The position numbers and the translations under genes were made by a program. DNA of 64,000 nt from Blastobasis lacticolella. Taxonomy: Eukaryota > Arthropoda > Insecta > Lepidoptera > Blastobasidae. Below the pieces are notes generated by a model. That model was given only the letters and a program-made list of their open reading frames with translations, was not told the DNA's origin and searched no databases. The first letter of the stretch is position 1; the number at the start of each line of letters is the position of its first letter. Shown here one piece after another: positions 53,610-64,000 of this stretch. The DNA lies in assembly GCA_905147135.1 (NCBI GenBank), contig LR990046.1, forward strand, positions 17,452,501 through 17,516,500, given 5' to 3'.

Positions 53610-56177
53610 TATGTACACTAATTTGATTACCTACATAAATATCTTTATAAAAAATCCATTAAAACTACCGATCGATTTTTTGCAAACACTGGATAGTCGC
53701 CGAATTGATCACCAAGTCACACGGAAGTGAGAAAAAACATCTGACGTATTATGCTATGACGTATACAGCACCGAACTATAAAAATGATACAATCCTCACC
53801 CAGAAATCAACTCTGACTAGATTTTTCTCAAAGTACGTGTGACGAGTTAGTATGACGGTTTATGCCTCACATTGCACCTTTTATTAAAAACGACGAAGCG
53901 ATTTTACAAAAAAAAATTAGATGATTTTAGAAGAAAAAAAAATTAAAGTAAGTGTTACATTTAAAATGGCTGAAAAGTTCCCGCCATTTAAGTGTCATAC
54001 TGACACAAAATCGATCCAAATTTGGTACACTCATGTGGTAAAGTGTTCGGTTGCTCGATATGAAAATATTTCATTTTATACTATTAATTTATAATAATAT
54101 CGGCTAGGTTTCGCGCAAATTCTAGATTTTATTGCCTAGCGATTTCTATTTTGTTCGGAGCATTGTAAAGGGTCGGGAAATAAGTAAGTAAGTACTGAGT
54201 ATTACCAAAAGTACTCCAATGCAACTGACCTACTTACTAAAAAAAAATTAAAAATTCTCCCTAGTTATTCACTACAGAAAATATTTCCCATAAATTAATT
54301 TTATTCCATGTGTACGATGCTCGTATTGTAAAAATTCAGAAGTGACAGTAAGTCCAGTACCCTGTTACTCATATTTTCATTATCAAACGGTATAAAAACT
54401 AAGTTCCCTAACAACATTTAGGTGTTATTTTAGATTCTTTTACATTTATTTATATCTCATTGCTTACGTAGTAAAATATTTACAATTCTCGTGTAGGCAT
54501 GTTCAATCGTGCAAATAAATATGTGTTATTTTTAACAAATATGAAATAATTGATATGATTAATTCAGTACGTGAGGTACAAAAATCAACAATGACTATGT
54601 AAGTGGCAGTACTGTTTGCTTTAAAATTATTGAACATACCTACATTATAATTACACTCGACATTATTTAAAGACAAAATGTTATTCCAGGTGTTCTTAAG
54701 GACCATAATTAGGACGAAGTGAAAGCGATTTTAAAAGACAGAAGTAAGATTTTTCTAACTTAAGTAGATGGCACAATACATTTGATAATTCCATTTTATT
54801 TTTGGTCCCGTTACTTGCACGTTTACTGGTGTTTAATTTGTTTTTCTTATGTAATATCAGGCATGTAGACTTCTCGTTCCTGTGTCTATTTTTCTGTCTC
54901 ATTGTAATTAAAGAAAATGTGACAATCAGTAAGTAATATTTCAGAATATAAAGACATTTACGAAAAATCCACACCCGTTAGTGGCAAAAATGGAACTTAA
55001 TTGGAAATATAACGGTCTATTGTGTAACAATATCATTAAAAACATAGATAAATTGACTGGCATACGTTTTATTACTTGTGTTCGAAACTGCAATTTGCAA
55101 TATATCATTCTTATACATTAAAAAATTTACATACATAAAAATTATCTCTTGTAAAGAATTTTCCTCGTGAAAATTAAAGTCGACCATTTAAAACTAACAA
55201 AACCAAGAAGCCAATATTATTTTTTATATAAAATAAAGCACTAGATATTTCAGTCAGTTAAAAATTAGTTTGAATATCTTAGTCCGATTTTTAACGTAAA
55301 AAATTAATCGAAATCAAATCAGTCTCTTAACTTACGTTTAGAAATTAACCTATTATGTATATTTACATATATAACACTTTCGCCTAACAGTCTCTTATGA
55401 TTTCGCGCAAACAAATAAAAAAATATAAAAAGAAATTAAATTAAAACATCGTTTTAATTAAGTATTTTATGTAATTTAATTAAACGGGGTATATTAAAAG
55501 CGCTATCTTAAGTAGACCATTATTCTTCACCACACAAAAATATTACGTGATACGTACATACAACAGCTGTAGCCAACGAATACATTCACTATCTATTAAA
55601 TAATTTACAATTTTTTAATGTACAGAAGATCATCATAAATAAAAACGATAAAAATTTGGCTGTAACATTTAAAATTGAAATGCTCTTTACCTAAAAACGC
55701 ATCCGATTTCATTTAGAAAAAAAAAATGGTGGAAAATATGCCTTATTGTCGTTCACCTGTCGAAAACACGCAACCGAGAATAATTTTATTCAATTATTTG
55801 TATGTATGTATATATAAATATAATTACACTACACAATTTTACTGTGTAAATTCCATCGTAATTTGTTAAACGTTTATAGTCCCAACATTTTCTTTGCGTA
55901 TAACCTTCCCACTCAAATATCACAGAAGCGCGCGTATAGCATGCCCGGTACGACGCCGATTACACTGACTAGGCTACCTAGGTAGCTTTCTACCGAAGAG
56001 TCCACGAAAATGCAACACTCCAAATGTTACGTGACAATTTTGTGTACGACAGTACCGCCACTGACACTTCAAAAAAACTGGTTTCACTCAATTCCTGGGT
56101 ATAAAAAACCTAAACGAAAACTAGTTACAACAGCTTTCCGAAAGCCGGAGTGTCACAGACTCTCAGTCCAAATGATC
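53610..56177 (-). other. Probable long 3' UTR of the glypican gene
   Basis: About 2.5 kb of AT-rich, TE-free sequence downstream of the stop. It contrasts with the repeat-packed DNA elsewhere, which suggests constraint. No coding block or structured RNA is recognised. Confidence 0.45.
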
Positions 56178-59100
56178 TTAGAACAGATCAGTAATGATGG
56201 TACCGAACCACGTGCATACAACGGGCAGTGCGTAGGTGAAGAGTGCTTTGTGCAGCGAGGGTCCGTTGGACCCGACGACGGGTTGTTCTCTTGCCGGGGG
56301 TACTTCTACCCTCGAAGTGGGGAGTTCGGGTTCCGCCGGGATGTCCCCAATGCGGCCCCGGATTTGCACGTTGTTTGTGCCGGGAGTGTCGACGATGCTG
56401 GGCACGATGGGCGGCTCGGCCTCAGGTGGCGAAGGCATGCCGAGGTCGGTTGACTCGTCGATGTCGGGCCGGAGACCTGATCCTGGAACGGAGATTTGGT
56501 TTGTTTTAGATGTGTTATCTTATTTATATGGTGGTTAGGTTTAATTTCCTATGGCTAGAAAACGAGAGGGCTGTCGCTATGGAACAAGTTAGCCAGTGGA
56601 GACCGAATCAGCACGTTTTTGTTTTAAACGTTTGCACATATTTGTGGCGCGGAGAGAGGTAAGCGTCGCTGAATGCATTTTACCTCAATCCGCAATGAGT
56701 GCAGTCTCCCTGCACTGGCTAACTTCTCCATGTTTTGTTCAGTGTAGGACAGATTATGGAACATAAAAAAGTCCTTTACTCCAACCTACAGAGGAGCTTT
56801 CCTATTAGAGTACACATTTTTTTACGAGGTCAGCAGCACGTGGGTGATACCCAGAGATGGTATTGCAAACGTCCAAAGGCTGCGGTGACAGCTTACCAAT
56901 AGGCAGGCCGTAAGCGTATTTGCCATCTTAATGGTAGAAATATTCTAACCGACAAACAAACTCGGTTAAACCCGTACCAAATTTACATATTCTCAAATAT
57001 TTTCGTAACTACTAAACCGATTATAATGAATCATCTTTAATCGAGATGTTTAATCGATTAAACTGGCTTTCAAATAAAAAAAACCTCATCTAAATCGCTC
57101 CATCCGTTTGGGAGCTACAATTCCACAGACAGACACACTTCCACAGATCAGCAGATACACAAGTCAAACCTAAAAGACCCGTCTTTTATCGTCGTTGTTT
57201 AAAAAACTCACCTTCGCCATATACGTTCCTGTCCTCGTCATCATCAGGCAGGTCCTCGGTGTCGTCGGTGTCGTCGCCCGAGCCGGAGCCCGAGCCTTCA
57301 CTAAAGAGTTCCAGCTGCCGGTCGGAGGCAGAGGACACGGCTTGCAGGTCACCTGGAATGCAATAATCTTATTTTTTATTGTTGCCAAGGGCACAGGGTC
57401 AGACGGTCCACCTAATGGAAAGTAACCAATGTAGGCCAGGTTACACACACAAGCACAGGTTAGGGTAGATTCACATCTGCAACCAGGGGAGCGGATGCGC
57501 TGCCAGCCTTCATTCACGCTAATATATACAAATCGACCATGACCCAGGATTTGGCAGATCAGGTAATTACAGTGGACCGACTGCCATCTGATCTCCGTGA
57601 CTCTGCTACCAGGGGAGCCTGACCAGATTGTATCATGGTTACACATTTAGTCACCTGAATGTGCAGGTTTCATCACGATGTTATCCCTCATCGTAAGAGC
57701 ATCGGTTAGTGTTCAACTAATGTACATAACTCAGAAACGAGTCATTGGTACACGGCCGCAGTGGGATTTGAACCCGGTACCTCTCGGTTACCAGTCTAAT
57801 ATTAAACCACCCACCCGGTCACCGAAGCTCGTAAGGGCGTCAAATCACCTTGAGCCTGGCTTTATGTAGCGTGCTTCACCAATAAAAATGTACTACCTGG
57901 TCTCCACCCAATGCACTTCATGCCCATTGAAGGCGTCCTTCAGCCTGGTGGTGAGTTTTTATTCTTATTCAATAAAAATGTACTTACCAGTCTCCACCCA
58001 ATGCACTTCATCCCCGTTGAAGGCTTCCTTCAGCCTAGTGAACGCTAGGGCCGCGCTGCCTTCCGCCGAGAGCTCATAGAATGTAGATACTAACCGGTCT
58101 CCACCCAATGCACATCATGCCCGTTGAAGGCTTCCTTCAGCCTAGTGAACGCTAGGGCCGCGCTGCCTTCCGCTTAGAGTTCATAAGAATGTAGATACTA
58201 ACCGGTCTCCACCCAATGCACATCATGCCCGTTGAAGGCTTCCTTCAGCCTAGTGAACGCTAGGGCCGCGCTGCCTTCCGCTTAGAGTTCATAAGAATGT
58301 AGATACTAACCGGTCTCCACCCAATGCACTTCATGCCCGTTGAAGGCGTCCTTCAGTCTAGTAAACGCTAGGGCCGCGCTGCCTTCCGCTTAGAGTTCAT
58401 AAGAATGTAGATACTAACCGGTCTCCACCCAATGCACTTCATGCCCGTTGAAGGCGTCCTTCAGTCTAGTAAACGCTAGGGCCGCGCTGCCTTCCGCTTA
58501 GAGTTCATAAGAATGTAGATACTAACCGGTCTCCACCCAATGCACTTCATGCCCGTTGAAGGCGTCCTTCAGCCTAGTGAACGCTAGGGCCGCGCTGCCT
58601 TCCGCTTAGAGTTCATAAGAATGTAGATACTAACCGGTCTCCACCCAATGCACTTCATGCCCGTTGAAGGCGTCCTTCAGCCTAGTGAACGCTAGGGCCG
58701 CGCTGCCTTCCGCCGAGAGCTCATAGAATGTAGATACTAACCGGTCTCCACCCAATGCACTTCATGCCCGTTGAAGGCGTCCTTCAGCCTAGTGAACGCT
58801 AGGGCCGCGCTGCCTTCCGCCGAGAGCTCATAGAATGTAGATACTAACCGGTCTCCACCCAATGCACTTCATGCCCGTTGAAGGCGTCCTTCAGCCTAGT
58901 GAACGCTAGGGCCGCGCTGCCTTCCGCCGAGAGCTCATAGAATGTAGATACTAACCGGTCTCCACCCAATGCACTTCATGCCCGTTGAAGGCGTCCTTCA
59001 GCCTAGTGAACGCTAGGGCCGCGCTGCCTTCCGCCGAGAGCTCATAGAATGTAGATACTAACCGGTCTCCACCCAATGCACTTCATGCCCGTTGAAGGCG

Positions 59101-59619
59101 TCCTTCAGCCTAGTGAACGCTAGGGCCGCGCTGCCTTCCGCCGAAAGCTCATAGAATGTAGATACTAACCGGTCTCCACCCAATGCACTTCATGCCCGTT
59201 GAAGGCGTCCTTCAGCCTAGTGAACGCTAGGGCCGCGCTGCCTTCCGCCAAGAGCTCATAGAATGTAGATACTAACCAGTCTCCACCCAATGCACTTCAT
59301 GCCCGTTGAAGGCGTCCTTCAGCCGGGTGGTGAGTGCGCGCAGGGCGTTCTGGGGGTCGCGCGCGGCGCACCTCAGGGTTGGACGCTAGGTCCGCCCGTG
59401 CTGCCTTCCGCTTAGAGTTCATAAGAATGTAGATACTAACCAGTCTCCACCCAATGCACTTCATGCCCGTTGAAGGCGTCCTTCAGCCGGGTGGTGAGTG
59501 CGCGCAGGGCGTTCTGGGGGTCGCGCGCGGCCGCCGCGGCGGGCTCGCTGCTGGCGCCGCGCACCTCGGGGTTGGACGCCAGGGCCGCGCTGCCTTCCTC
59601 CGCCGAGAGCTCTGTGTAT
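56178..59619 (-). CDS. Glypican (GPI-anchored heparan sulfate proteoglycan), last three exons
   Basis: C-terminal part of a cell-surface glypican; in insects these (Dally, Dally-like) shape Wnt, Hedgehog and BMP gradients. Exons: 59619-59441, 57352-57212, 56482-56178 (TAA), all in phase. The first carries the glypican-typical NPEV segment (LASNPEVRG) and ALRALTTRLKDAFNGHEVHW. The second has SEGSGSGSGDDTDDTEDLPD, Ser-Gly repeats next to acidic residues, the signature of glycosaminoglycan attachment. The third ends with a hydrophobic stretch (ALFTYALPVVCTWFGTIITD), behaving as a GPI-anchor signal preceded by small residues (VGSNG). The Cys-rich core should be encoded beyond 64000. Similarity seems closer to the GPC4/6 (Dally-like) branch, but I cannot settle this without the core. 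Intron 57353-59440 contains a satellite derived from the first exon. Confidence 0.9.
56815..56950. repeat. Dispersed repeat family D, inverted copy
   Basis: GTGGGTGATACCCAGAGATG, GCAAACGTCCAAAGGCTGCG and GCAGGCCGTAAGCGTATTTG, as at 29205-29312. In the glypican intron between exons two and three of those visible. Confidence 0.55.
57533..57830 (-). mobile_element. tRNA-derived SINE, family A, minus
   Basis: Body (GATTTGGCAGATCAGGTAAT, CTGCTACCAGGGGAGCCTGA), core (CGTAAGAGCATCGGTTAGTG) and the complement of the B-box (GGATTTGAACCCGGTACC). It ends about 55 bp before the exon-derived satellite begins. Confidence 0.8.
57885..59440 (-). repeat. Satellite made from a glypican exon and its 5' splice site
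   Basis: About 14 tandem units, 106-108 bp each, begin (plus strand) with CCGGTCTCCACCCAATGCAC at 58094, 58202, 58310, 58418, 58526, 58634, 58741, 58848, 58955, 59062, 59169 and 59276, with divergent ones at about 57898 and 57988. On the minus strand each holds the end of the glypican exon (TRLKDAFNGHEVHWVETG), its donor GTTAGTATC, a short intron piece and the exon's beginning (ELSAEGSAALA), with the exon middle deleted. The unit at 59276-59439 is 164 bp and keeps part of the middle, an intermediate between the full exon (59441-59619) and the short units. Units fall into two sub-types: CCGAGAGCTCATAG and CTTAGAGTTCATAAG. Confidence 0.95.
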
Positions 59620-60814
59620 CTGTTGGATTGAGGTGGGGTGTGAGTGGTGGTAGTTTATGGCCCTATTAATAAATATGTCGTCGCGTGAAGGAATGGGGTG
59701 TATCAGGATCATTGTCATCAGGGTGGTGATATCAGTATTAGGTCGTATTCGTCCAGATAAATTAAAGAAAAGGTTCACATTTACTCCACTGTATTTATTC
59801 CATTTCATTTTTGCACATCACTTATAATTTCACTAGAATTCAGAGCGGATTACAAATGTAGGCAGTTGAGGTAATTTACTTTCTTATTTCAAAGGTGATT
59901 TTAAAATAACTTTATTTTTAAACGTAAATAACACTTTCTATAAACGAACTTCAAACGTAAACAAACGAAATGTGGAGACAGTTTCAAGACGCGTCACTCC
60001 TCGGCGGCGGTCGCGCCAAGAATGGCCGCCACTCGGCCCGAGTCGTGCCGTCGAGACTCTGTCAGCACGCCCCACCAGAGGGCGCACTCCCACTTCCGTT
60101 TTCATCGTCATGAGTCCGTACTATTGACCACATGAGTCCATACTATTGACCGTGATCCGTCACGGCCGTCCTGCTGTACACACGTCCTCGTGTGTAATCT
60201 GAAACATGAAAACCATAGCACAGTACTATATTCGCTCGGTCACTTCTGACCACAACACATCACCCAAATAAGTCTTATGAATCATGTGATTGGATCTATC
60301 ACGACTGCATTAACCCACCAATTCTTCACATAAAACATACGTCCATTATCATTGATCATACTAAACTTCTGTAGATTGAGAGATAACAACATCATCTTGT
60401 ACATAAATTATTCTTTATAAGTTGCCGACATAAATTCAGCTACGACTTCAGTTCATTAGAGAGGCGTGACAAGGTATAACACCAGACGGTTCATAAACCG
60501 TATCACAATTACCACCAATGAAGAAGGTTTAATCATCGTCACCAGTGTTTTCCCCTTGATGCTCTTGTTGAGTGGGAAACAAGCCTCAATCACAGAGCTC
60601 GCGTATCGTCCCCGACGTCCATTACTGTAGGTACTTAGATTCACTACAAATATGTGACATACCTACATCAAATTTTCAGTACTCAGCAAAAGACCCAATG
60701 TTACATCGAGTGGGATTGAAACACTCCTTCATTATATGCCATATGATTTTGGTCATCCGTCAGCGCCATCCTAATTTAAAAAGAATAAGTAATGTTACCA
60801 TACAGGAGAAATGA

Positions 60815-61376
60815 CACACAGGCGACGAACCACCACACGACGGACGCCATCAGTCGGGCCGCCACGCCATCAGGCCGCCACGCAACCAGGCCGCCACGCA
60901 ACCAGGCCGCCACGCAACTGGACCTGCACACAAGCGAAATACCACACAGACTAGGTGCCACACAGGTTGGGTGTCACTCTGGTCAGTGCCACTCTAATCG
61001 TCAAACTATGAGTTTATTCATCATATATCCTGTGTCACGTCTACCAAAGCACGATACAGGTAAGATGTCACACACGGGTAAATTTCACAGAGGCAAAATG
61101 CCACACATAAAAATGCCACACCGGCGAAATGCCATACAGGTAGAATGCCTCACAGGCTAAATACCACACAGACTTAATGTCACACAGACTATGCCACACA
61201 GGCGAAATGCCAAACAGGCGGGATGCCACACAGGCGGGAGCCACACAAGCGGGAGCCACACAAGCGGGAGCCACACAGGCGGGAGCCACACAGGCGGGAG
61301 CCACACAGGCGGGAGCCACACAGACGGGAGCCACACAGGCGGGAGCCACACAGACGGGAGCCACACAGGCGGGAAA
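60815..61376. repeat. Minisatellite with a clean 15-bp core array and decayed flanks
   Basis: From about 61224 to 61372 roughly ten units of CCACACAGGCGGGAG stand head to tail with two recurring variants (CAAGCGGGAG, CAGACGGGAG). Upstream (60815-61223) the same ideas persist in degraded form: GCCACACAGGCGAAAT, ATGCCTCACAGGCTAAAT and a short 17-bp array ACCAGGCCGCCACGCA at 60850-60920. The open frames through it are by-products of the 15-bp period. Confidence 0.9.
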
Positions 61377-63059
61377 AATAAATAGAAGCTGTCTATAGAT
61401 TCTCAGCTCGTGGTCAATCCTTCGACCAAATCTGTACTAAGTCAGTGATAGGTAACAGTCTATCTGCTATCATAACCCGGTCAATAACGGTCTACGAGTT
61501 ACACAACAAGTAATCGTCACAGATCCGAACAACTGTTTACGGTGTCATCTCTACAAAAACAACAAAATAAAATAAAATAAAAATAAACATTATTTCTACT
61601 GCCCAATATCAAAACTAAATCAGAAGTTTAATAATAAGAAGCTCTCACGTCTATTTGATACGCCAGTTATAGGTAACAATAGTCCATTTGTTGCCACACC
61701 AAAACTAAACAAGCAATAATCATCGTCATCGATTTTAACTGTTCGAACGAGTATACTCTATCTAGACTTTACGTTACGTTTACGCTCCCATTTTGAAACC
61801 ATTTAACAATGTTTGTAATAACGAGCCATCCCATATCAAGCCGCCTTCTAAAAAAATTACAAAATAAAATTTGCTATCTACAGCCACAACATCCGAGACT
61901 TTCGGGGCTCTTAGCCCAATGAGTCACACACATGACTCCCGGGTCACTCCAAGTCAGCCAAATAAATCTGGATGTTTGACCTCAACAACAATTCAGGTAC
62001 TTAAAAACTTGTACTGGCAGAAGGATATGAAATCTCACCATTGCTTACACTGTCTCATCTTACTGGCACAACAACAGAACTCAAAATAGTTACTTTATAT
62101 CAGTAATCAAGGAAATTTCAGTAGTCGAAGCTAAAAATAATTTATAAAACCGGCTATTGAACTATCACCAAAATATCTGGATTTTCTCATCATCGTTATC
62201 GTTCAACACTTTCTCACAAAGCTTAAAACAACTACTTGCTATTAGCCACGCTCCCATAGCCTCCATCAGGCCGGTAAGCAACCATAAAACTCTCCCATAG
62301 GCTCCATTAGCCCACCATCACTGATAAAACACGATCACCTTCATCCGATGATGCAACAAATTTTGAGAAAACAAAACGATCACATAAATCTCATAAAAAC
62401 CTCGGCTCGATAGTCGTCACGTATTGGGTTAGCGTCTTAGATTGATCCGTCTAACAAAGTCTTTATCCAGGTCAAACTAAGTCACATTGACTTAGTACAC
62501 ATGGTTTTCGGTCGAACTAAGTCACAGGTTTATCTTTAGTTACTCAAAACATAATTCGAAATTATCTACCGTCAATCAGTTCACTTACTCGTGTTTACTT
62601 TTTTTTTTTTCGTTAAATAACTTGATACTAATATAAAATTACGTTACTAACCAAACTACCTTTTTTTTTTGTAGTATTAAAAGAAACGTATATCGGTGAT
62701 CCCATTTTTACCGCGGATATCTTATCTCTCTATTCTACAACATTGGGAAACTACGACCACAATAACAAACATTATACTGAAATATGGAAAATTTCGTTCG
62801 AATTTCTCCTGTTAAATGTAAACAAACACGCTAATAATTTTTCTCTTTTTTTTTCTCTCGATACATGTTTGCACCCTCACGCTCGCATAGAAATCGCGGA
62901 GATCGCGGGGTCGTTATTGAATTTGCACATTCGAAGCCTATGTGAAGCCTATCCTATCTCTAAGACAACATCCTAAAGTACACCAGCTAATTGTTCCACA
63001 AACTCACTGCTACGGCATCCCTGCCACACTGTTATTATCAAATATTTACTTAATCAGCA

Positions 63060-63240
63060 ATCTGGAACGACTTATGGTGACGGGAAAAGTCGAAGGCAAG
63101 AGACCCAGAGGCCGAAGTCCGAAGAGATGGGTGGACCAAATATCCGAACGATTCATCGAAACCGATGGAGACATGCAGTTTACTGAAGATGTCAGGATCC
63201 TCAGCAGTGAGGCAACGATCAAGAAGAAGAAGTCAGTCAG
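63060..63240 (+). pseudogene. LINE polyprotein C-terminal fragment
   Basis: Reads LERLMVTGKVEGKRPRGRSP and KRWVDQISERFIETDGDMQ. It matches the GKVEGKRxRGRPxxRWxD region near the end of insect endonuclease/RT LINEs. About 60 codons in frame remain, without RT motifs. 5'-truncated and inactive. Confidence 0.65.
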
Positions 63241-64000
63241 CAGCAGCACCACTATAACTATGCTTACGTACTCAATTTATAAAAATAATAGCACTATGCT
63301 TTCCAAGTATTTCTTATTCTTGTTTTCTGATAACTGACGTGATGTTGGTAATACGTAAAATCATAGCGCACCATGTTTCAAGATGGTAAAATAATCTTAG
63401 ATTAAATAACACTTTTTTTACTATAAACACTGTTTGACATTGGGACGGATTTAACATAATTCTTACTATTTTTGTGGAGTGATTTTTTTTCTTAGTAACT
63501 TTCTATCAGACAGCCTACATTAATTGACATAGGTACCCGCAAAAGCTAACATTTTTAAACTTAGCAGTAGTTTTTGACATTTTTACCAACAAATTGTAAC
63601 ACTGACGTAACTGACGTTGTTTATGTTTTGTTTACATTCTTTCTATTTGTAGTTTCACTAAAGATACCTGCCATTCTCTCTACTAAGGGTATCAATAGTG
63701 TTTCTGTCAGAATACTTTTCTTAATTGTCAAAGTAAATAACTCCTAAAATCCGCTAGGGAGCCTCTTCAGCACAGGTTTTTACTAAATAATAATTATGTA
63801 TAGGACTCACCAGATAGAGAGGAACTGTTAATATCACATCATTTCTCAGTCATGTACGCTCGCAGATTGTCTACCATCGTCGTCCCATGTTCAAACAAGC
63901 ACGTTGAGGCTACCAGTCCAGCGTTGCATTCCAATGTTGTTCTCGTAGGTGAAGCGAACCGTTGTGCACCATTGTTATGCAATAGAAGAAAATAATTGTA

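Larger units (their letters stand above)
59620..64000. other. Glypican intron; no exon recognised
   Basis: AT-rich with a minisatellite (60815-61376) and a LINE relic (63060-63240). A GC-rich patch at 59990-60110 has no convincing frame. I found no Cys-rich glypican core exon, so the upstream exons should lie beyond 64000. Confidence 0.55.

Noticed and set aside
59990..60120. GC-rich patch as a possible upstream glypican exon
   Set aside because: No frame shows glypican Cys-rich or NPEV-type sequence, and no convincing splice sites bracket it.
61068..61398. Open frames with repeating VAPAC or ATQAG units
   Set aside because: The 15-bp period is a multiple of three, so several frames stay open by arithmetic. 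No protein family matches.

Overview
The window is eukaryotic and almost certainly lepidopteran (moth or butterfly). Genes are split by GT-AG introns, the introns and intergenic DNA are AT-rich, and transposable-element (TE) debris is dense: tRNA-headed SINEs with an ATGATGATG tail, RTE-like LINE 3' ends, many short inverted-repeat elements (MITEs) and one near-complete CR1/Jockey-type LINE. The order is firm from repeat style and protein similarity; the species is not determined.

Four host genes can be read exon by exon. (1) An SLC22-type organic ion transporter (+), ten exons from 659 to 11263, whose first exon(s) lie upstream of the window. (2) The large subunit of general transcription factor TFIIF (RAP74 / TfIIFalpha) (-), thirteen coding exons from 35659 down to 22329, complete, 517 aa, all exon phases consistent. 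(3) A kelch protein of the KLHDC4 / yeast Kel3 family (+), nine exons from 39293 to 52492, complete, 505 aa. (4) The 3' part of a glypican (-), three exons from 59619 down to 56178, with the Ser-Gly glycosaminoglycan sites and a C-terminal GPI-type hydrophobic tail; its 5' exons lie beyond the window. Genes 1 and 2 converge, 2 and 3 diverge across a nested TE cluster, and 3 and 4 converge with poly(A) signals only tens to about 200 bases apart. The four are not an operon or one pathway.

By region: 1-11263 transporter exons with repeat-filled introns, including a 13-bp minisatellite at about 8650-8997; 11264-22306 intergenic TE debris, with an RT relic, a 59-nt perfect palindrome and two fold-back elements carrying TGACAGCTGTCA palindromes; 22307-35659 TfIIFalpha; 35976-39135 nested transposons; 39293-52492 Klhdc4, whose fourth intron holds a 5-kb LINE that is itself interrupted; 53600-64000 the glypican 3' end.

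The most unusual structure is a satellite of about 14 units (106-108 bp) in a glypican intron. It was built from the neighbouring glypican exon plus its 5' splice site, and an intermediate copy with a smaller deletion is still present. I found no sign of a new multi-gene system.
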